Source: Methylorubrum populi
GTDB lineage: Bacteria; Pseudomonadota; Alphaproteobacteria; Rhizobiales; Beijerinckiaceae
DNA: 64,000 nucleotides
Assembly: GCA_036946625.1 (NCBI GenBank)
Contig: JAQIIU010000002.1
Coordinates: 1,532,001-1,596,000 of the forward strand
Direction: 5' to 3'
Numbering within the stretch: the stretch's first letter is position 1; each line of letters begins with the position of its first letter. Both the position numbers and the translations under genes were made by a program. The notes beneath the pieces were generated by a model, which worked only from the letters and a program-made list of their open reading frames with translations, did not search any database and was not told the origin of the DNA. Of the stretch, positions 18,345-29,926 are shown piece by piece.

Positions 18345-18466
18345 GTCGGGTTCCCGACCGAGCGGTTCGGCGCGAGTGCCGGCGCGGCAAGGGCTCGGTC
18401 TTCGGTCGAGCGGTGCGCTGGATGGCTACGGCCTCGCCTCGCGATGATGGAAGAAGCGGAAACACG

Positions 18467-18508
18467 CCGTCATTGCGAGCCGTCAGGCGAAGCAATCCAG
18501 CACCGCGA
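18467..18508. repeat. Palindromic repeat family B, half copy
   Basis: CCGTCATTGCGAGCC followed by GGCGAAGCAATCCAGCA matches one arm of the full family B palindrome at 49.62-49.71 kb. It lies directly beside a full family A element behind pyrD. Confidence 0.65.
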
Positions 18509-18535
18509 CGGCACCGGACGAGGCATCCCAGCGGT

Positions 18536-18705
18536 TTGATACCGTTTCCGATCGATCGCTTCGGGTTTCGCCACACACCGTCATCGCGAGCGGCAGCGAA
18601 GCGATCCAGGGCGACATGTCCGGCAAGGTCGCGCCCTGGATTGCCACGGCTTCGCCTCGCAAGGACACAGGAGAGGCCGAAGTCATCAACCGGAAACGGT
18701 ATGAC
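18536..18705. repeat. Palindromic repeat family A, full copy
   Basis: Outer arms GATACCGTTTCCGATCGATC and CAACCGGAAACGGTATGAC and inner arms GCGATCCAGGGCG and CGCGCCCTGGATTGCC enclose about 170 bases. It is near identical in layout to the copy at 46.9 kb and inverted relative to the copy at 3.2 kb. Found in the 746-base gap between pyrD and the molybdoenzyme gene. From 18706 to 19090 I see no gene; that part is richer in A+T and should hold the promoter of the molybdoenzyme operon. Confidence 0.85.
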
Positions 18706-19090
18706 ACCATTCACCGGCTGCATCGTCCTCGCCTCGTCACGGGAAAAGCGGGTGGTTCGTGACCGTCCGAACCGCGCGCTGCGGCCAGCCCGCATCCGCA
18801 TGCCACGTCATTTCCTGCACCCGGAATTTTGGTGCAACGCATCAAATCTCCGAGCGATATTTCAGCGAAACCCGCGTTGAGCCATTCCAGAAACGGGCAT
18901 CTTCTGGATTCGATTCAAATTGCCTTGCGCGGCACGAATACCTCCCCCGCCGCCGGTCGCTCATCAACACGCATCCGCGAGATGCTATCTTCCGGTCACG
19001 ACATCCGAAACCGCTCACCCGCCAGGGGGCGAAGCGGCGGGCGCGGATCGTCGAATGCCTCTCCCACATCGCGAAAGACCGGGCTGTCGG

Positions 19091-21427
19091 ATGGACCGTT
19101 CGCAAGGCTCACCCAAGCGCTCCTCCGCCGCGGGCGGCTGGGGCGCGCTGAAGAGTTGCGGCAAGCACCTGTTGGGCAGCCGGGCGCCGCTGTCGGGTGC
19201 GCGCGCCCTGCTCTCGGCCAACCAGCCGGACGGGTTCGACTGCCCCGGCTGCGCCTGGGGCGACCCGGCCCACGGCTCCTCCTTCGAGTTTTGCGAGAAC
19301 GGCGTGAAGGCGGTCTCCTGGGAGGCGACGGACAGGCGCGCCACGCCGCGCTTCTTTGCCAAGCACACGGTCTCCGAACTGCGCGGCTGGACCGACCACG
19401 CGCTGGAGAGCGAGGGCCGCTTGACCCATCCGATGCGCTACGACGCGGAAACCGACACCTACCGCGCGGTGGCGTGGGAGGAGGCCTTCGCCGAGATCGG
19501 CGCGACCCTGCGCGGCCTCGACCATCCCGACCGCGTCGAGTTCTACACCTCCGGCCGCGCCTCCAACGAGGCGGCCTATCTCTACCAGCTCTTCGCCCGG
19601 GCCTACGGCACCAACAACTTCCCCGACTGCTCGAACATGTGCCACGAGGCGAGCGGCATCGCCCTCACCCAGGCCATCGGCATCGGCAAGGGCACGGTGC
19701 TGCTCGAAGACTTCGAGAAGGCGAACGCGATCTTCGTCGTCGGCCAGAACCCCGGCACCAACCATCCGCGGATGCTGGGCGACCTGCGCCGGGCCGCCGA
19801 GCGCGGCGCGCGGGTCGTGGTGCTCAACCCCGTGCGCGAGCGCGGGCTGGAGCGCTTCGCCGATCCGCAGAACAGCGTCGAGATGCTGCGCGGTGCGAGC
19901 CGCCCCATCGCCAGCCATTACTACCAGCCCAAGCCCGGCGGCGACATGGCCGCCTTCCGCGGCATCGCCAAGGCGGTCTTCGCCCGCGACGCGGCGGCGC
20001 TTGCGGAGGGCCGGCCCTCCCTCCTCGACCACGCCTTCATCGCCGCGCATACCAGCGCCTTCGCCGACTACCGCGCGGCGGTGGAAGCGACGGCGTGGGC
20101 GGCGATCCTCGACCAGTCGGGCCTGACCCGCGAGGCGATCGAGACCGCGGCCGACGTCTATCTCGGCGCCGACCGGGTGATCGCCACCTGGGCGATGGGC
20201 GTGACCCAGCACCGCCACTCGGTGGCGACGATCCGCGAGATCGCCAACCTGCTGTTCCTGCGCGGCCATATCGGCCGGCCCGGCGCCGGCCTGTGCCCGG
20301 TGCGCGGCCATTCCAACGTGCAGGGCGACCGCACCGTCGGCATCAACGAGAAGCCGCCGGCGGCCCTGCTCGAAGCGCTCGACCGCGAGTTCGGGCTCAG
20401 CGTGCCGCGCAAACACGGCCACAACGTCCTCGGCGCCATCGGCGCGATGCTCGACGGCTCGGCGAAAGCCTTCATCGGGCTCGGCGGCAACTTCGTGCGG
20501 GCCACGCCCGACACGAAGCTGGTCGAAAAGGCCCTGAGCGGCTGCGAACTCACCGTGCAGATCGCGACGAAGCTCAACCACTCGCACCTCGTGCCGGGCC
20601 GGATCGCCTACCTGCTGCCCTGCCTCGGCCGCACCGAGATCGACCGCAACAGCAGGGGCAAGGTGCAGATCGTGACCGTCGAGGATTCGATGAGCATGGT
20701 CCACGGCTCGGGCGGCATCAACAAGCCGGCCTCTCCGCATCTGCGCTCGGAGATCGGCATCGTCGCCGGCATGGCCGCGGCCACCGTCGGTTCGGAGCGG
20801 ATCGACTGGGTGGCGCTCGCCGACGATTACGACCTGATCCGCGACCGGATCGAGCGGACGATCCCGGGATTTGCCGGCTTCAACACCCGGGTGCGCCGGC
20901 CGCGCGGCTTCATGCTGCGGAATCTGGCCGCCGAGCGGGTGTTCGAGACGGCGACCGGCCGCGCCGGTTTTTCGAGCGGGCCGCTGCCGGTCGCGACCGA
21001 GCACCAGCGCGCGAGCGCGCGAGGCGACACGTTCGTGCTGCAGACCTTCCGCAGCCACGACCAGTACAACACCACGATCTACGGCCTCGACGATCGCTAC
21101 CGCGGCGTCTACGGCGAGCGCCGGGTGGTGTTCGCCCATCCCGACGACCTCGCCGCCCTGAAGGCGCGGGCGGGCGAGCGGGTCGATCTCGTCTGCGTCC
21201 ATGCGGAGGACGGGATCGAGCGGGTCGCGGAGGATTTCCGGCTCGTGCCCTTCGACATGCCGCGCGGTTCGCTCGCCGGCTACTACCCCGAACTCAACGT
21301 GCTGGTGCCGCTCTCGGCCTTCGGCGAGTTCTCGGACACGCCGACCTCGAAATCGGTGCTGGTCCAAGTGCGTGCCCGCGCCCAAGTGCGTGCCCGCGCG
21401 GCCAAGCCCTTGGGCCGGGCCGCGTGA
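19091..21427 (+). CDS. fdh4A: FdhF/YdeP-type molybdopterin oxidoreductase, probable formate dehydrogenase 4 alpha subunit
   Basis: 778-residue Mo-bisMGD enzyme of the YdeP branch of the formate dehydrogenase-H family. FDCPGCAWGDP (Cys51, Cys54) and Cys68 in FEFCENG sit where the Fe-S cluster is bound; DCSNMCHEASG carries Cys184, the likely Mo ligand in place of selenocysteine. VGQNPGTNHPRML, MGVTQHRHSVATI, and the C-terminal RSHDQYNTTIYGLDDRYRGV complete the family pattern. No Tat signal, so cytosolic. In Methylobacterium extorquens the two-gene fdh4AB unit encodes a formate dehydrogenase of this type; the small gene overlapping the 3' end here fits that layout. The ATG at 19091 is favoured; one at 19055 is also in frame. 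Confidence 0.85.
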   Translation: MDRSQGSPKRSSAAGGWGALKSCGKHLLGSRAPLSGARALLSANQPDGFDCPGCAWGDPAHGSSFEFCENGVKAVSWEATDRRATPRFFAKHTVSELRGWTDHALESEGRLTHPMRYDAETDTYRAVAWEEAFAEIGATLRGLDHPDRVEFYTSGRASNEAAYLYQLFARAYGTNNFPDCSNMCHEASGIALTQAIGIGKGTVLLEDFEKANAIFVVGQNPGTNHPRMLGDLRRAAERGARVVVLNPVRERGLERFADPQNSVEMLRGASRPIASHYYQPKPGGDMAAFRGIAKAVFARDAAALAEGRPSLLDHAFIAAHTSAFADYRAAVEATAWAAILDQSGLTREAIETAADVYLGADRVIATWAMGVTQHRHSVATIREIANLLFLRGHIGRPGAGLCPVRGHSNVQGDRTVGINEKPPAALLEALDREFGLSVPRKHGHNVLGAIGAMLDGSAKAFIGLGGNFVRATPDTKLVEKALSGCELTVQIATKLNHSHLVPGRIAYLLPCLGRTEIDRNSRGKVQIVTVEDSMSMVHGSGGINKPASPHLRSEIGIVAGMAAATVGSERIDWVALADDYDLIRDRIERTIPGFAGFNTRVRRPRGFMLRNLAAERVFETATGRAGFSSGPLPVATEHQRASARGDTFVLQTFRSHDQYNTTIYGLDDRYRGVYGERRVVFAHPDDLAALKARAGERVDLVCVHAEDGIERVAEDFRLVPFDMPRGSLAGYYPELNVLVPLSAFGEFSDTPTSKSVLVQVRARAQVRARAAKPLGRAA

Positions 21428-21726
21428 GCGAACCCCCCGCCGACGCCGAGACGTTCCTGGCCGCGACCGACACCCTCGCGGCCCTGCGCCCGGAACTGAG
21501 CCTCCTGGAGGCCGGCATCCTCGCCGGCCTGCATCTCGGGCTCGCGGGCGACAGCCGCAGCTTCGCCCGCATCTTCGGCGTCGAGCACGCCCTGGTGCTG
21601 CGGGCGGTGGAGGGACTTGCCGGCGCGGCGCTCCTCACCGTCACCGCCCGCGACGGCCGCACCCAGCGCACCCGCTACGCGGCGAGCGCGGCCGGAACTG
21701 CGGTGTTGACGGCGCTCGCGGCTTAA
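21424..21726 (+). CDS. fdh4B: Small protein partner of the molybdoenzyme, fdh4B-like
   Basis: 100-residue soluble protein translated from a GTG that overlaps the stop of the preceding gene (GTGA), so the two are co-translated. It is helical, with LRPELSLLEAGILAGLHLGLAGDSRSF and FARIFGVEHALVLRAVEGLA, and ends in a small beta wing-like part (LLTVTARDGRTQRTRYAAS); the profile suggests a winged-helix fold. I assign it to fdh4B from size and position next to fdh4A. Biochemical role unknown; it may be an assembly factor or a subunit. Its stop overlaps that of the convergent TonB receptor gene. Confidence 0.72.
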   Translation: MSEPPADAETFLAATDTLAALRPELSLLEAGILAGLHLGLAGDSRSFARIFGVEHALVLRAVEGLAGAALLTVTARDGRTQRTRYAASAAGTAVLTALAA

Positions 21727-23870
21727 AATCGGGCGGTCAGGAACAGCCGCACGTTGCGCCCCGGCAGCACCACCTCGTCCTTACGGAAGGAGGCGGCGTT
21801 GCGGATCACGTCGTCGAGCAGGTTGGTGCCGCGCAGGCCCAGCGTCACCTCGCTCAGACCGTACACGGCCGGATCGAGCGGGCGGCTGCAGGCGATCTCC
21901 GCCCTGAGGTCGTTGTAGCCGGGCGTCGGCGTCTCCAGCGCTCCGGTCTGCGTCTGCGCGAAGGCGTGGAGCAGGCTCACCTGTGCGGACCATCCGTCCG
22001 CCCGCAGGAACACGCCGCCGCCGACGCGGTGGGGCGGGATGCGCGGCACGAAGCGGCCGTCGTCGAACTGCGCCCGCACGAAGTCGTACTGGGCGCTGAT
22101 GCCGGCAAACCCGTCGCCGACCGGCACGAGGTCGATCTGGCCCGCGATCTCGGCCCCGGTGAAGGTCGTGCCGGCCTGCGAATAGGCGACCTGCCGCAGA
22201 TCCCCGCCACCGATCCCGCAACTGCCGAAGGTGTCGCCGCAGGTGAAGCCGGTCAGGCGCTTGTAGACGAAGCCGGTGTAGCGGGTGACGTAGCCGGTCG
22301 CGTCGAGGCGGAAGGGGCCCTCCGCGCGACGGATGCCGAGCTCGACGGTGCGGGCGCGCTCCGGCCTGAGATCGGGATCGCCGATCTCGAAGGTGGCGGA
22401 GGCCTCGTGCGGTCCGCGCGAGAACAGTTCCGGCGCGGTCGGGGCACGCTCGACGTAGGAGCCGGTGAGGCTCGCGACGAAGCCGTGGGGCAGATCCTGA
22501 AGCGCGCCGAAGCTCGCGCTCTTCGGGACGGAGCGGCGGGTGCGGCGGGATTCCACCGGCTCGTCACCGGGCCCCTCGGGCAGGAAGCCGGACGGGAACA
22601 GCGCCTGGGTGCCGGCGACCCTGTTGCCCTCGATGCGGCCCGCCGCCTGGAACCGCAGGCCGCCGCCGAGCGCCAGTTCCTCGAACAGGTAGGCGGCGTC
22701 GACCCGGGTGTCGGCGGGGCGCAATAGGCCCCCTTCCGCGCCGGAGATGCCGATCCTGCGCCGGTCCGATTGGAGGCCGAGCTGGCCGCTCAGGGTTCCG
22801 AACGCCGTCTCGACGGGACGGTGGTCGAGCTCGATCCGCCCTTCCGCCGCGCGGTTCCTGAACACCGCCTCGATGTCCTCGACGCCGTTCGCGCCGGTGC
22901 CGAACTCGTTGTGCCGGTAGTTCGAGCCGCCGGCCCAGAACCGGATCGCCGCAAACGGCCCGTCGAGCGGACGATACTCGCCGCGGGCCTGGAGCTTGTC
23001 CTGCCTCGGGTCGAGGCGGGTTCGCTGCGCCGCGGCGCCGCGGCCGGGGATGCCGTAGACGGAATCGAAATGGCTGAAGGACAGGCCGACGAAGCCGCGG
23101 TCGAACAGGAGGGAGGTGCCGAAGGCGCCGCCCTGCGACCGGTTGAAGGCGTTGCGCTGGATGCCGAGGGGCGTGTCGTAATCGTCCGCCGCGCTTCGGA
23201 AAGCGTCGGCGTGGACGGCGACGTTGCCGCTGCCGGCATCGACCGTGGCGGCGACGTTGCGACCGTCGTCGACCGTCGAGGTGCCGGTCGTGACCCGCCC
23301 CGCGACACCGCCCGCCGGAATGCCCGTTGGAATGCGGTCGTTCTCCACCGAGACCACACCGCCGACCGCCTGCGAGCCGTAGCGCAGGCCTGCCGGCCCG
23401 CGGATCACCTCGATGCGGTCGGCGATCAGCGGGTTGATCGGCACGGCGTGATCCTCGCCGAGATCGGACATGTCCTGCACGCCGGTGCCGTTTTCGAGGA
23501 TGCGGACGCGGTGGTTGTCGAGACCGCGCACGATCGGGCGCGAGGCGGAGCCCGGCGCGAAGGTCGAGGCGGACAGGCCCGGCCTGTCGAACAGGGCCTC
23601 GCCCAGAGAGGTCGGCTGCGAACGCGCGAGCTCGTTGCCGGGGACGACGGTGACCGTCGAGAAACGACCGGTCGCCACCGGCAGGACGCCGACGGCACCG
23701 TCCGGGGCCGGATTCGGTCCCGCCGCCGCCTCGCCCGCGCGCCGGCCCGGCCTGTCCGAGGTGACGCTAATCTCGTCCAGGGAGATCTCCTCGGCCTGCA
23801 GCGGGGACACGACGAGGCTGGCGAAGCCGATCCCGGCCCAACGGCCAAGCCCATAACGCTTCCTCGGCAT
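21723..23870 (-). CDS. TonB-dependent receptor, ZnuD-like
   Basis: Outer-membrane transporter of 715 residues. The signal peptide (GIGFASLVVSPLQAEE) is followed by a short linker with ISLDEISVTSD as TonB box region. The plug reads LGEALFDRPGLSAS, RPIVRGLDNHRVRILENGTGVQDMSD, EDHAVPINPLIADRIEVIRGPAGLRYG and IGGVVSV-like VGGVVSVENDRIP. This resembles ZnuD zinc receptors more than siderophore receptors. The barrel ends with a terminal RF. A pair of Cys (TCGDTFGSCGIGG) sits in one extracellular loop. The gene stands alone; an 18-bp palindrome overlaps its putative -10. Substrate could be zinc or another metal chelate. Confidence 0.9.
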   Translation of the reverse strand: MPRKRYGLGRWAGIGFASLVVSPLQAEEISLDEISVTSDRPGRRAGEAAAGPNPAPDGAVGVLPVATGRFSTVTVVPGNELARSQPTSLGEALFDRPGLSASTFAPGSASRPIVRGLDNHRVRILENGTGVQDMSDLGEDHAVPINPLIADRIEVIRGPAGLRYGSQAVGGVVSVENDRIPTGIPAGGVAGRVTTGTSTVDDGRNVAATVDAGSGNVAVHADAFRSAADDYDTPLGIQRNAFNRSQGGAFGTSLLFDRGFVGLSFSHFDSVYGIPGRGAAAQRTRLDPRQDKLQARGEYRPLDGPFAAIRFWAGGSNYRHNEFGTGANGVEDIEAVFRNRAAEGRIELDHRPVETAFGTLSGQLGLQSDRRRIGISGAEGGLLRPADTRVDAAYLFEELALGGGLRFQAAGRIEGNRVAGTQALFPSGFLPEGPGDEPVESRRTRRSVPKSASFGALQDLPHGFVASLTGSYVERAPTAPELFSRGPHEASATFEIGDPDLRPERARTVELGIRRAEGPFRLDATGYVTRYTGFVYKRLTGFTCGDTFGSCGIGGGDLRQVAYSQAGTTFTGAEIAGQIDLVPVGDGFAGISAQYDFVRAQFDDGRFVPRIPPHRVGGGVFLRADGWSAQVSLLHAFAQTQTGALETPTPGYNDLRAEIACSRPLDPAVYGLSEVTLGLRGTNLLDDVIRNAASFRKDEVVLPGRNVRLFLTARF

Positions 23871-23888
23871 GAGACCTTCTCGTCCAAA

Positions 23889-23906
23889 TTATAGCTTGAG
23901 CTATAA
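23889..23906. promoter_or_regulatory. Perfect 18-bp palindromic operator overlapping the TonB receptor promoter
   Basis: TTATAGCTTGAGCTATAA has two 8-base arms around TG. On the - strand it contains TATAAT, a perfect -10 hexamer, with TTGCAC 19 bases upstream as a possible -35. It lies 19 bases before the receptor ATG. A repressor bound here would block the promoter. The A+T-rich dyad is in the style of Zur or Fur-family boxes but does not match one exactly. Confidence 0.6.
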
Positions 23907-23998
23907 ATTCGAGTGCAACCGTTGTCGAGCCGGGAGGTGACGCGCGATGCGTGAGGAAGGGTCCGCCTGGACGATCGTGCCGGTCAGAAAACGCGAAA

Positions 23999-24040
23999 GC
24001 GCGCCGCCCTCGAATGAGGGCGGCGCGCCGAAGGGTGATC
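23999..24040 (-). terminator. Rho-independent terminator behind ftsK
   Basis: GCGCGCCGCCCTC (23999-24011) and GAGGGCGGCGCGC (24016-24028) form a 13-bp stem with loop GAAT. Read on the - strand the stem is followed by CTTTCGCGTTTTC, a discontinuous U-rich tract. It lies 30 bases behind the ftsK stop. Confidence 0.7.
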
Positions 24041-24058
24041 CGAACCGGGCGAAGCGGC

Positions 24059-26659
<2,601 letters not shown>

Positions 26660-26756
26660 ACCGGTCCGGTGTCAACGGTCCGGTAAGGCTAATGCCGGAC
26701 GGTTAACGCCGGGCTAAGCATCCGCGCGCGAGGTCGGACCGCTGCCCCGTGAAACG

Positions 26757-26788
26757 CGAGAGGCCCCGGATCTCTCCGGGGCCTCTCG
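26757..26788 (-). terminator. Rho-independent terminator behind the porin
   Basis: CGAGAGGCCCCGG and CCGGGGCCTCTCG form a perfect 13-bp stem with a 6-base loop. On the - strand it is followed by CGTTTCAC. It lies 39 bases behind the porin stop and separates it from ftsK. Confidence 0.65.
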
Positions 26789-26827
26789 AGGCGGGACCGT
26801 CCCCGGCCGGCGAACCGGCCGGCGGCG

Positions 26828-28078
26828 TCAGAAGGTGAAACCGGTCTCGACGAGGTAGCGCTCCTGCGAGCGGCGGGTGCCGTCGCGGCCGAAGCCGAAG
26901 CCGGGCGTCACGTCGTAGGCCTGCACCGTCGCGAACTCGCCGCGGAGGAAGTAGCGGTCCCAGGTGAAGGTCGGCGTGATCGTGAACGAGAAGGCCGAAC
27001 TGCCCGGGCCGTAGAGGACGCTGGTCGCCGCGGTCGGCGAGACATCGCCGCGCGTGCCCGACTGCGCGATGTACTCGACGCGGCCGGCCAGCGCGAAGTT
27101 GTCGGTGAAGGTGTAGCCGGCCAGCAGGGCGCCGCCCCAGGTCTCCGCACCGTTGATCGGGGTGAGATAACCCTCCTTGCGGGCGACGTTGGTGTACTGG
27201 ACGTACGGCGAGATGATCCACGGCCCGTTGGCGTAGGTGTAGTTCACGCTGACGATGCTGCTGTTCTGCAGCGAGTTGATCGTCGCGAACTGGAAGCGCG
27301 GGCTGCGGGTCGAGGCGTCGAAGTCGCTGAAATGCGTGCCGCCGTTGATGCCGATCGTGTTCGAGTCGTCGAGCTTGTAGGTGGCGAAGCCCGTCACCCA
27401 GTTCAGTTCGCCGGAATAGAAGCCGTCGGTCACCGCGAGGGCGGCCGCGAAGGGCCCGCTGGCGTAGTTCACCTGGACGCCGTGGTTGATGAAGTTCTCC
27501 TGGTTGAACACCAGGCCGCGGGAGATGTTCAGGTTCTGGTAGGAGAACAGCAGTTCGGAGCCGATGTTGGTGAACATCCGGCCGGCCTGGATCGACCACT
27601 CGTCGTTGATCTGCCACTTGCCGAAGGCGACCGGGATCGGGCCGAACAGCGACTCGGTCTGCTCGAACGAGGAGTAGAGCGGCAGGCCGAGCGCCGGGAT
27701 CGAGTAGAGGCCGGCATGCACGTAGAACTGCAGCGGGCCGTCCGCCTTCTGGATCCAGCCCTGCAGGTTCGAGAAGTCGACGCGGCCGTAGCGGTCCACC
27801 TCACCGCCGGGCGAGACGATGCCGAAGGCGTTGGTCTGGGTGTAGGCGAATCCGGTGATGGCGCCACCGACATAGATGTCGCCGAGGCCCGTGACGATGC
27901 AGGCCGGGTTGGGATTCGCCTTGATGAGACCGCCGAAGGTCGGGGTCGAGATCGCGGCCTTGCAGTGCTCTTCGACGATCACGGGCGCCTGCGCCGGCAT
28001 GTCGGCGGCCAGGGCCGGCATCGCGATGACAGTCGAGAGCATCGCCCCCGCGGCCAGGATCTTCGTGTCGATTGTCAT
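26828..28078 (-). CDS. Outer-membrane beta-barrel porin (OmpL/BBP2-like)
   Basis: 416 residues. A clear Sec signal peptide (ILAAGAMLSTVIAMPALAAD) is followed by a short N-terminal part containing two Cys (EEHCKAAI and NPACIV) and then amphipathic strands rich in Tyr, Phe and Asn, for example SIQAGRMFTNIGSELLFSYQN and VSVNYTYANGPWIISPYVQYTN. It ends in Phe (LVETGFTF), as needed for BAM-dependent insertion. It resembles the putative beta-barrel porin-2 family; the pore substrate is unknown. Codon use is strongly biased, as in highly expressed genes. It has its own terminator. Confidence 0.85.
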   Translation of the reverse strand: MTIDTKILAAGAMLSTVIAMPALAADMPAQAPVIVEEHCKAAISTPTFGGLIKANPNPACIVTGLGDIYVGGAITGFAYTQTNAFGIVSPGGEVDRYGRVDFSNLQGWIQKADGPLQFYVHAGLYSIPALGLPLYSSFEQTESLFGPIPVAFGKWQINDEWSIQAGRMFTNIGSELLFSYQNLNISRGLVFNQENFINHGVQVNYASGPFAAALAVTDGFYSGELNWVTGFATYKLDDSNTIGINGGTHFSDFDASTRSPRFQFATINSLQNSSIVSVNYTYANGPWIISPYVQYTNVARKEGYLTPINGAETWGGALLAGYTFTDNFALAGRVEYIAQSGTRGDVSPTAATSVLYGPGSSAFSFTITPTFTWDRYFLRGEFATVQAYDVTPGFGFGRDGTRRSQERYLVETGFTF

Positions 28079-28423
28079 CAGGCTCAGCCCCCAGGTCTTT
28101 GATACTGCCAAGGTGCCGAACTCGACCGTTCGGGGCAAAATGAAGTTTTGCGCATTTGCCTAGTTTTTGAGCAAATCCGCGTCGGGGCAACCTAAGGAAG
28201 ATCCCATGTTGCGGGAAGGCAACGCCTGCTCCCACCACAGAAGTCGGATCTTTCGCAGAAAACCGGCGCGCTCTTCACGTTTCGTCAACCTTGTAAAAAC
28301 CGACAGCCGGAGAATCCGCAGGGCGCAGCAAATCCGTCTTCGCATCCGGTGACGCAAAAAGGCCCCGGCGCGGCGCGCCGGGGCCCTCGTTCGCGTCACC
28401 TGCCCCAGGGGCAGGGACATCGA
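28079..28423. other. Intergenic stretch between amtB and the porin gene
   Basis: 345 bases without a gene. The amtB terminator occupies 28361-28385. The rest, up to 28350, is richer in A+T than its surroundings and should hold the porin promoter and a long leader, reading leftwards; TTTTGAGC and CAAAATG tracts lie near 28135-28170. I could not place promoter hexamers with confidence. Confidence 0.5.
28361..28385 (-). terminator. Rho-independent terminator behind amtB
   Basis: GGCCCCGGCGC and GCGCCGGGGCC pair as an 11-bp stem with a 3-base loop; read on the - strand it is followed by TTTTTGCGTC. It lies 38 bases behind the amtB stop. Confidence 0.8.
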
Positions 28424-29926
28424 TCAGTAGTTGTAGGCGCGCTCGCCGTGGTCGGCGATGTCGAGACCCTCGCGCTCTTCTTCCTGCGTGACGCGCAGGC
28501 CGATCGTCAGATCGACGAGCTTGTAGAGGATCGCCGAGCCGATCCCCGACCACAGGAGGGTGAAGCCGACCGCCTTCGCCTGGACGATGAGCTGGGCAAC
28601 CATGTCGTAGGAGCCCAGCACCAGCTCGCCGGGTTTGGTGGTGTAGTCGGGGATGCCGGCGCCGCCGAGGTCGGGCGAGACCAGGATGCCGGTGGCGAGG
28701 GCACCGATGATGCCGCCGATGCAGTGCACGCCGAACACGTCGAGGGAGTCGTCGTAGCCGAGCGCGTTCTTCACGGTGGAGCACATCACGAAGCAGACCG
28801 CGCCCGCGACGAGGCCGAGCACGATCGAGCCCATCGGGCCGGCGAAGCCCGCGGCCGGGGTGACGGCGACGAGGCCGGCGATGGCGCCCGAGAGCATGCC
28901 GAGCAGCGACGGCTTGCCCTTGGCGGCCCACTCCACGAACAGCCAGGACACGGCCGCGGCGGCGGTGGCCACGAAGGTGTTGATCATGGCCACGCCCGTG
29001 GTGCCGTTGGCTTCGAGGTTCGAACCGGCATTGAAGCCGAACCAGCCGACCCAGAGCAGCGAGGCGCCGATCGTGGTCATGGTCAGGGAGTGCGGGGCGA
29101 GCAGGTCACGGCCGTAGCCGATGCGCTTGCCGAGCATCAGGCAGCCGACGAGGCCGGCGATGCCGGCGTTGATGTGCACCACGGTGCCGCCGGCGAAGTC
29201 GAGGGCGCCCCACTTGAAGAGCATGCCGGCGTCACCGAGCACGGCGTCGTACTCGCCCTTGGCGGCGGCGTTGGCCTCGCCACCGGCGGCGGCGAGCTTG
29301 CGCGCGGCGTCGGCGAAGACGTCGGGGCCGCCCCAGTACCAGACCATGTGGGCCATCGGGAAGTAGATCAGCGTGACCCAGAGGATCGTGAACACGATCA
29401 GCGCCGAGAACTTCATCCGCTCGGCGAAGGCGCCGACGATGAGGGCGGGGGTGATCATCGCGAACGTCATCTGGAAGCAGATGTAGACGTATTCGGGGAT
29501 CACGACGCCGTTGGAGAAGGTGGCCGCCACCGCGTTGGCGTCGACGCCCTTGAGGAAGGCCTTGGAGAACCCGCCGACGAAGTCGTTGAGGCCGCCGCCG
29601 TTGGTGAAGGCCAAGCTGTAGCCGTAGGTGACCCACAGGAGGCAGACGATCGAGGCGATGGCGAAGACCTGGGTCAGCACCGAGAGCATGTTCTTGGTGC
29701 GCACGAGGCCGCCGTAGAACAGCGCCAGGCCCGGCACGGTCATCATCAGGACCAGGACCGCCGAGAGCAGCATCCAGGCCGTGTCGCCCTTGTTGGGCAG
29801 GGGCGCGGACGGCGCCGGGGCCGCGGCGGCCTCGGGTGCGGGCGACTGCGCGAGCGACGGCTCGACGAGGAGGAGGCCGATGGCGGCCCCTCCCAGCCCG
29901 AGCGCGAGAAGGGTACGAGGTTTCAT
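28424..29926 (-). CDS. amtB: Ammonium transporter
   Basis: Trimeric inner-membrane ammonium channel of 500 residues. The protein starts with a signal peptide (LLALGLGGAAIGLLLVEPSLAQ), then a Pro/Ala linker, then eleven transmembrane helices. Seen are DTAWMLLSAVLVLMMTVPGLALFYGG, FGGLVR-like GGLVRTKNMLSVL, DFAGGTVVHINAGIAGLVGC with one pore His, and DVFGVHCIGGIIGALATG with the second pore His. The ATG at 29926 follows AGGAGC. glnK lies 130 bases upstream on the same strand; GlnK blocks the channel when nitrogen is plentiful. Confidence 0.97.
   Translation of the reverse strand: MKPRTLLALGLGGAAIGLLLVEPSLAQSPAPEAAAAPAPSAPLPNKGDTAWMLLSAVLVLMMTVPGLALFYGGLVRTKNMLSVLTQVFAIASIVCLLWVTYGYSLAFTNGGGLNDFVGGFSKAFLKGVDANAVAATFSNGVVIPEYVYICFQMTFAMITPALIVGAFAERMKFSALIVFTILWVTLIYFPMAHMVWYWGGPDVFADAARKLAAAGGEANAAAKGEYDAVLGDAGMLFKWGALDFAGGTVVHINAGIAGLVGCLMLGKRIGYGRDLLAPHSLTMTTIGASLLWVGWFGFNAGSNLEANGTTGVAMINTFVATAAAAVSWLFVEWAAKGKPSLLGMLSGAIAGLVAVTPAAGFAGPMGSIVLGLVAGAVCFVMCSTVKNALGYDDSLDVFGVHCIGGIIGALATGILVSPDLGGAGIPDYTTKPGELVLGSYDMVAQLIVQAKAVGFTLLWSGIGSAILYKLVDLTIGLRVTQEEEREGLDIADHGERAYNY

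Noticed and set aside
19109-21385. A 758-codon open frame antisense to the molybdoenzyme gene
   Set aside because: High G+C leaves antisense frames open; the translation is Arg/Gly/His-rich without any domain, and the sense strand encodes a clear enzyme.
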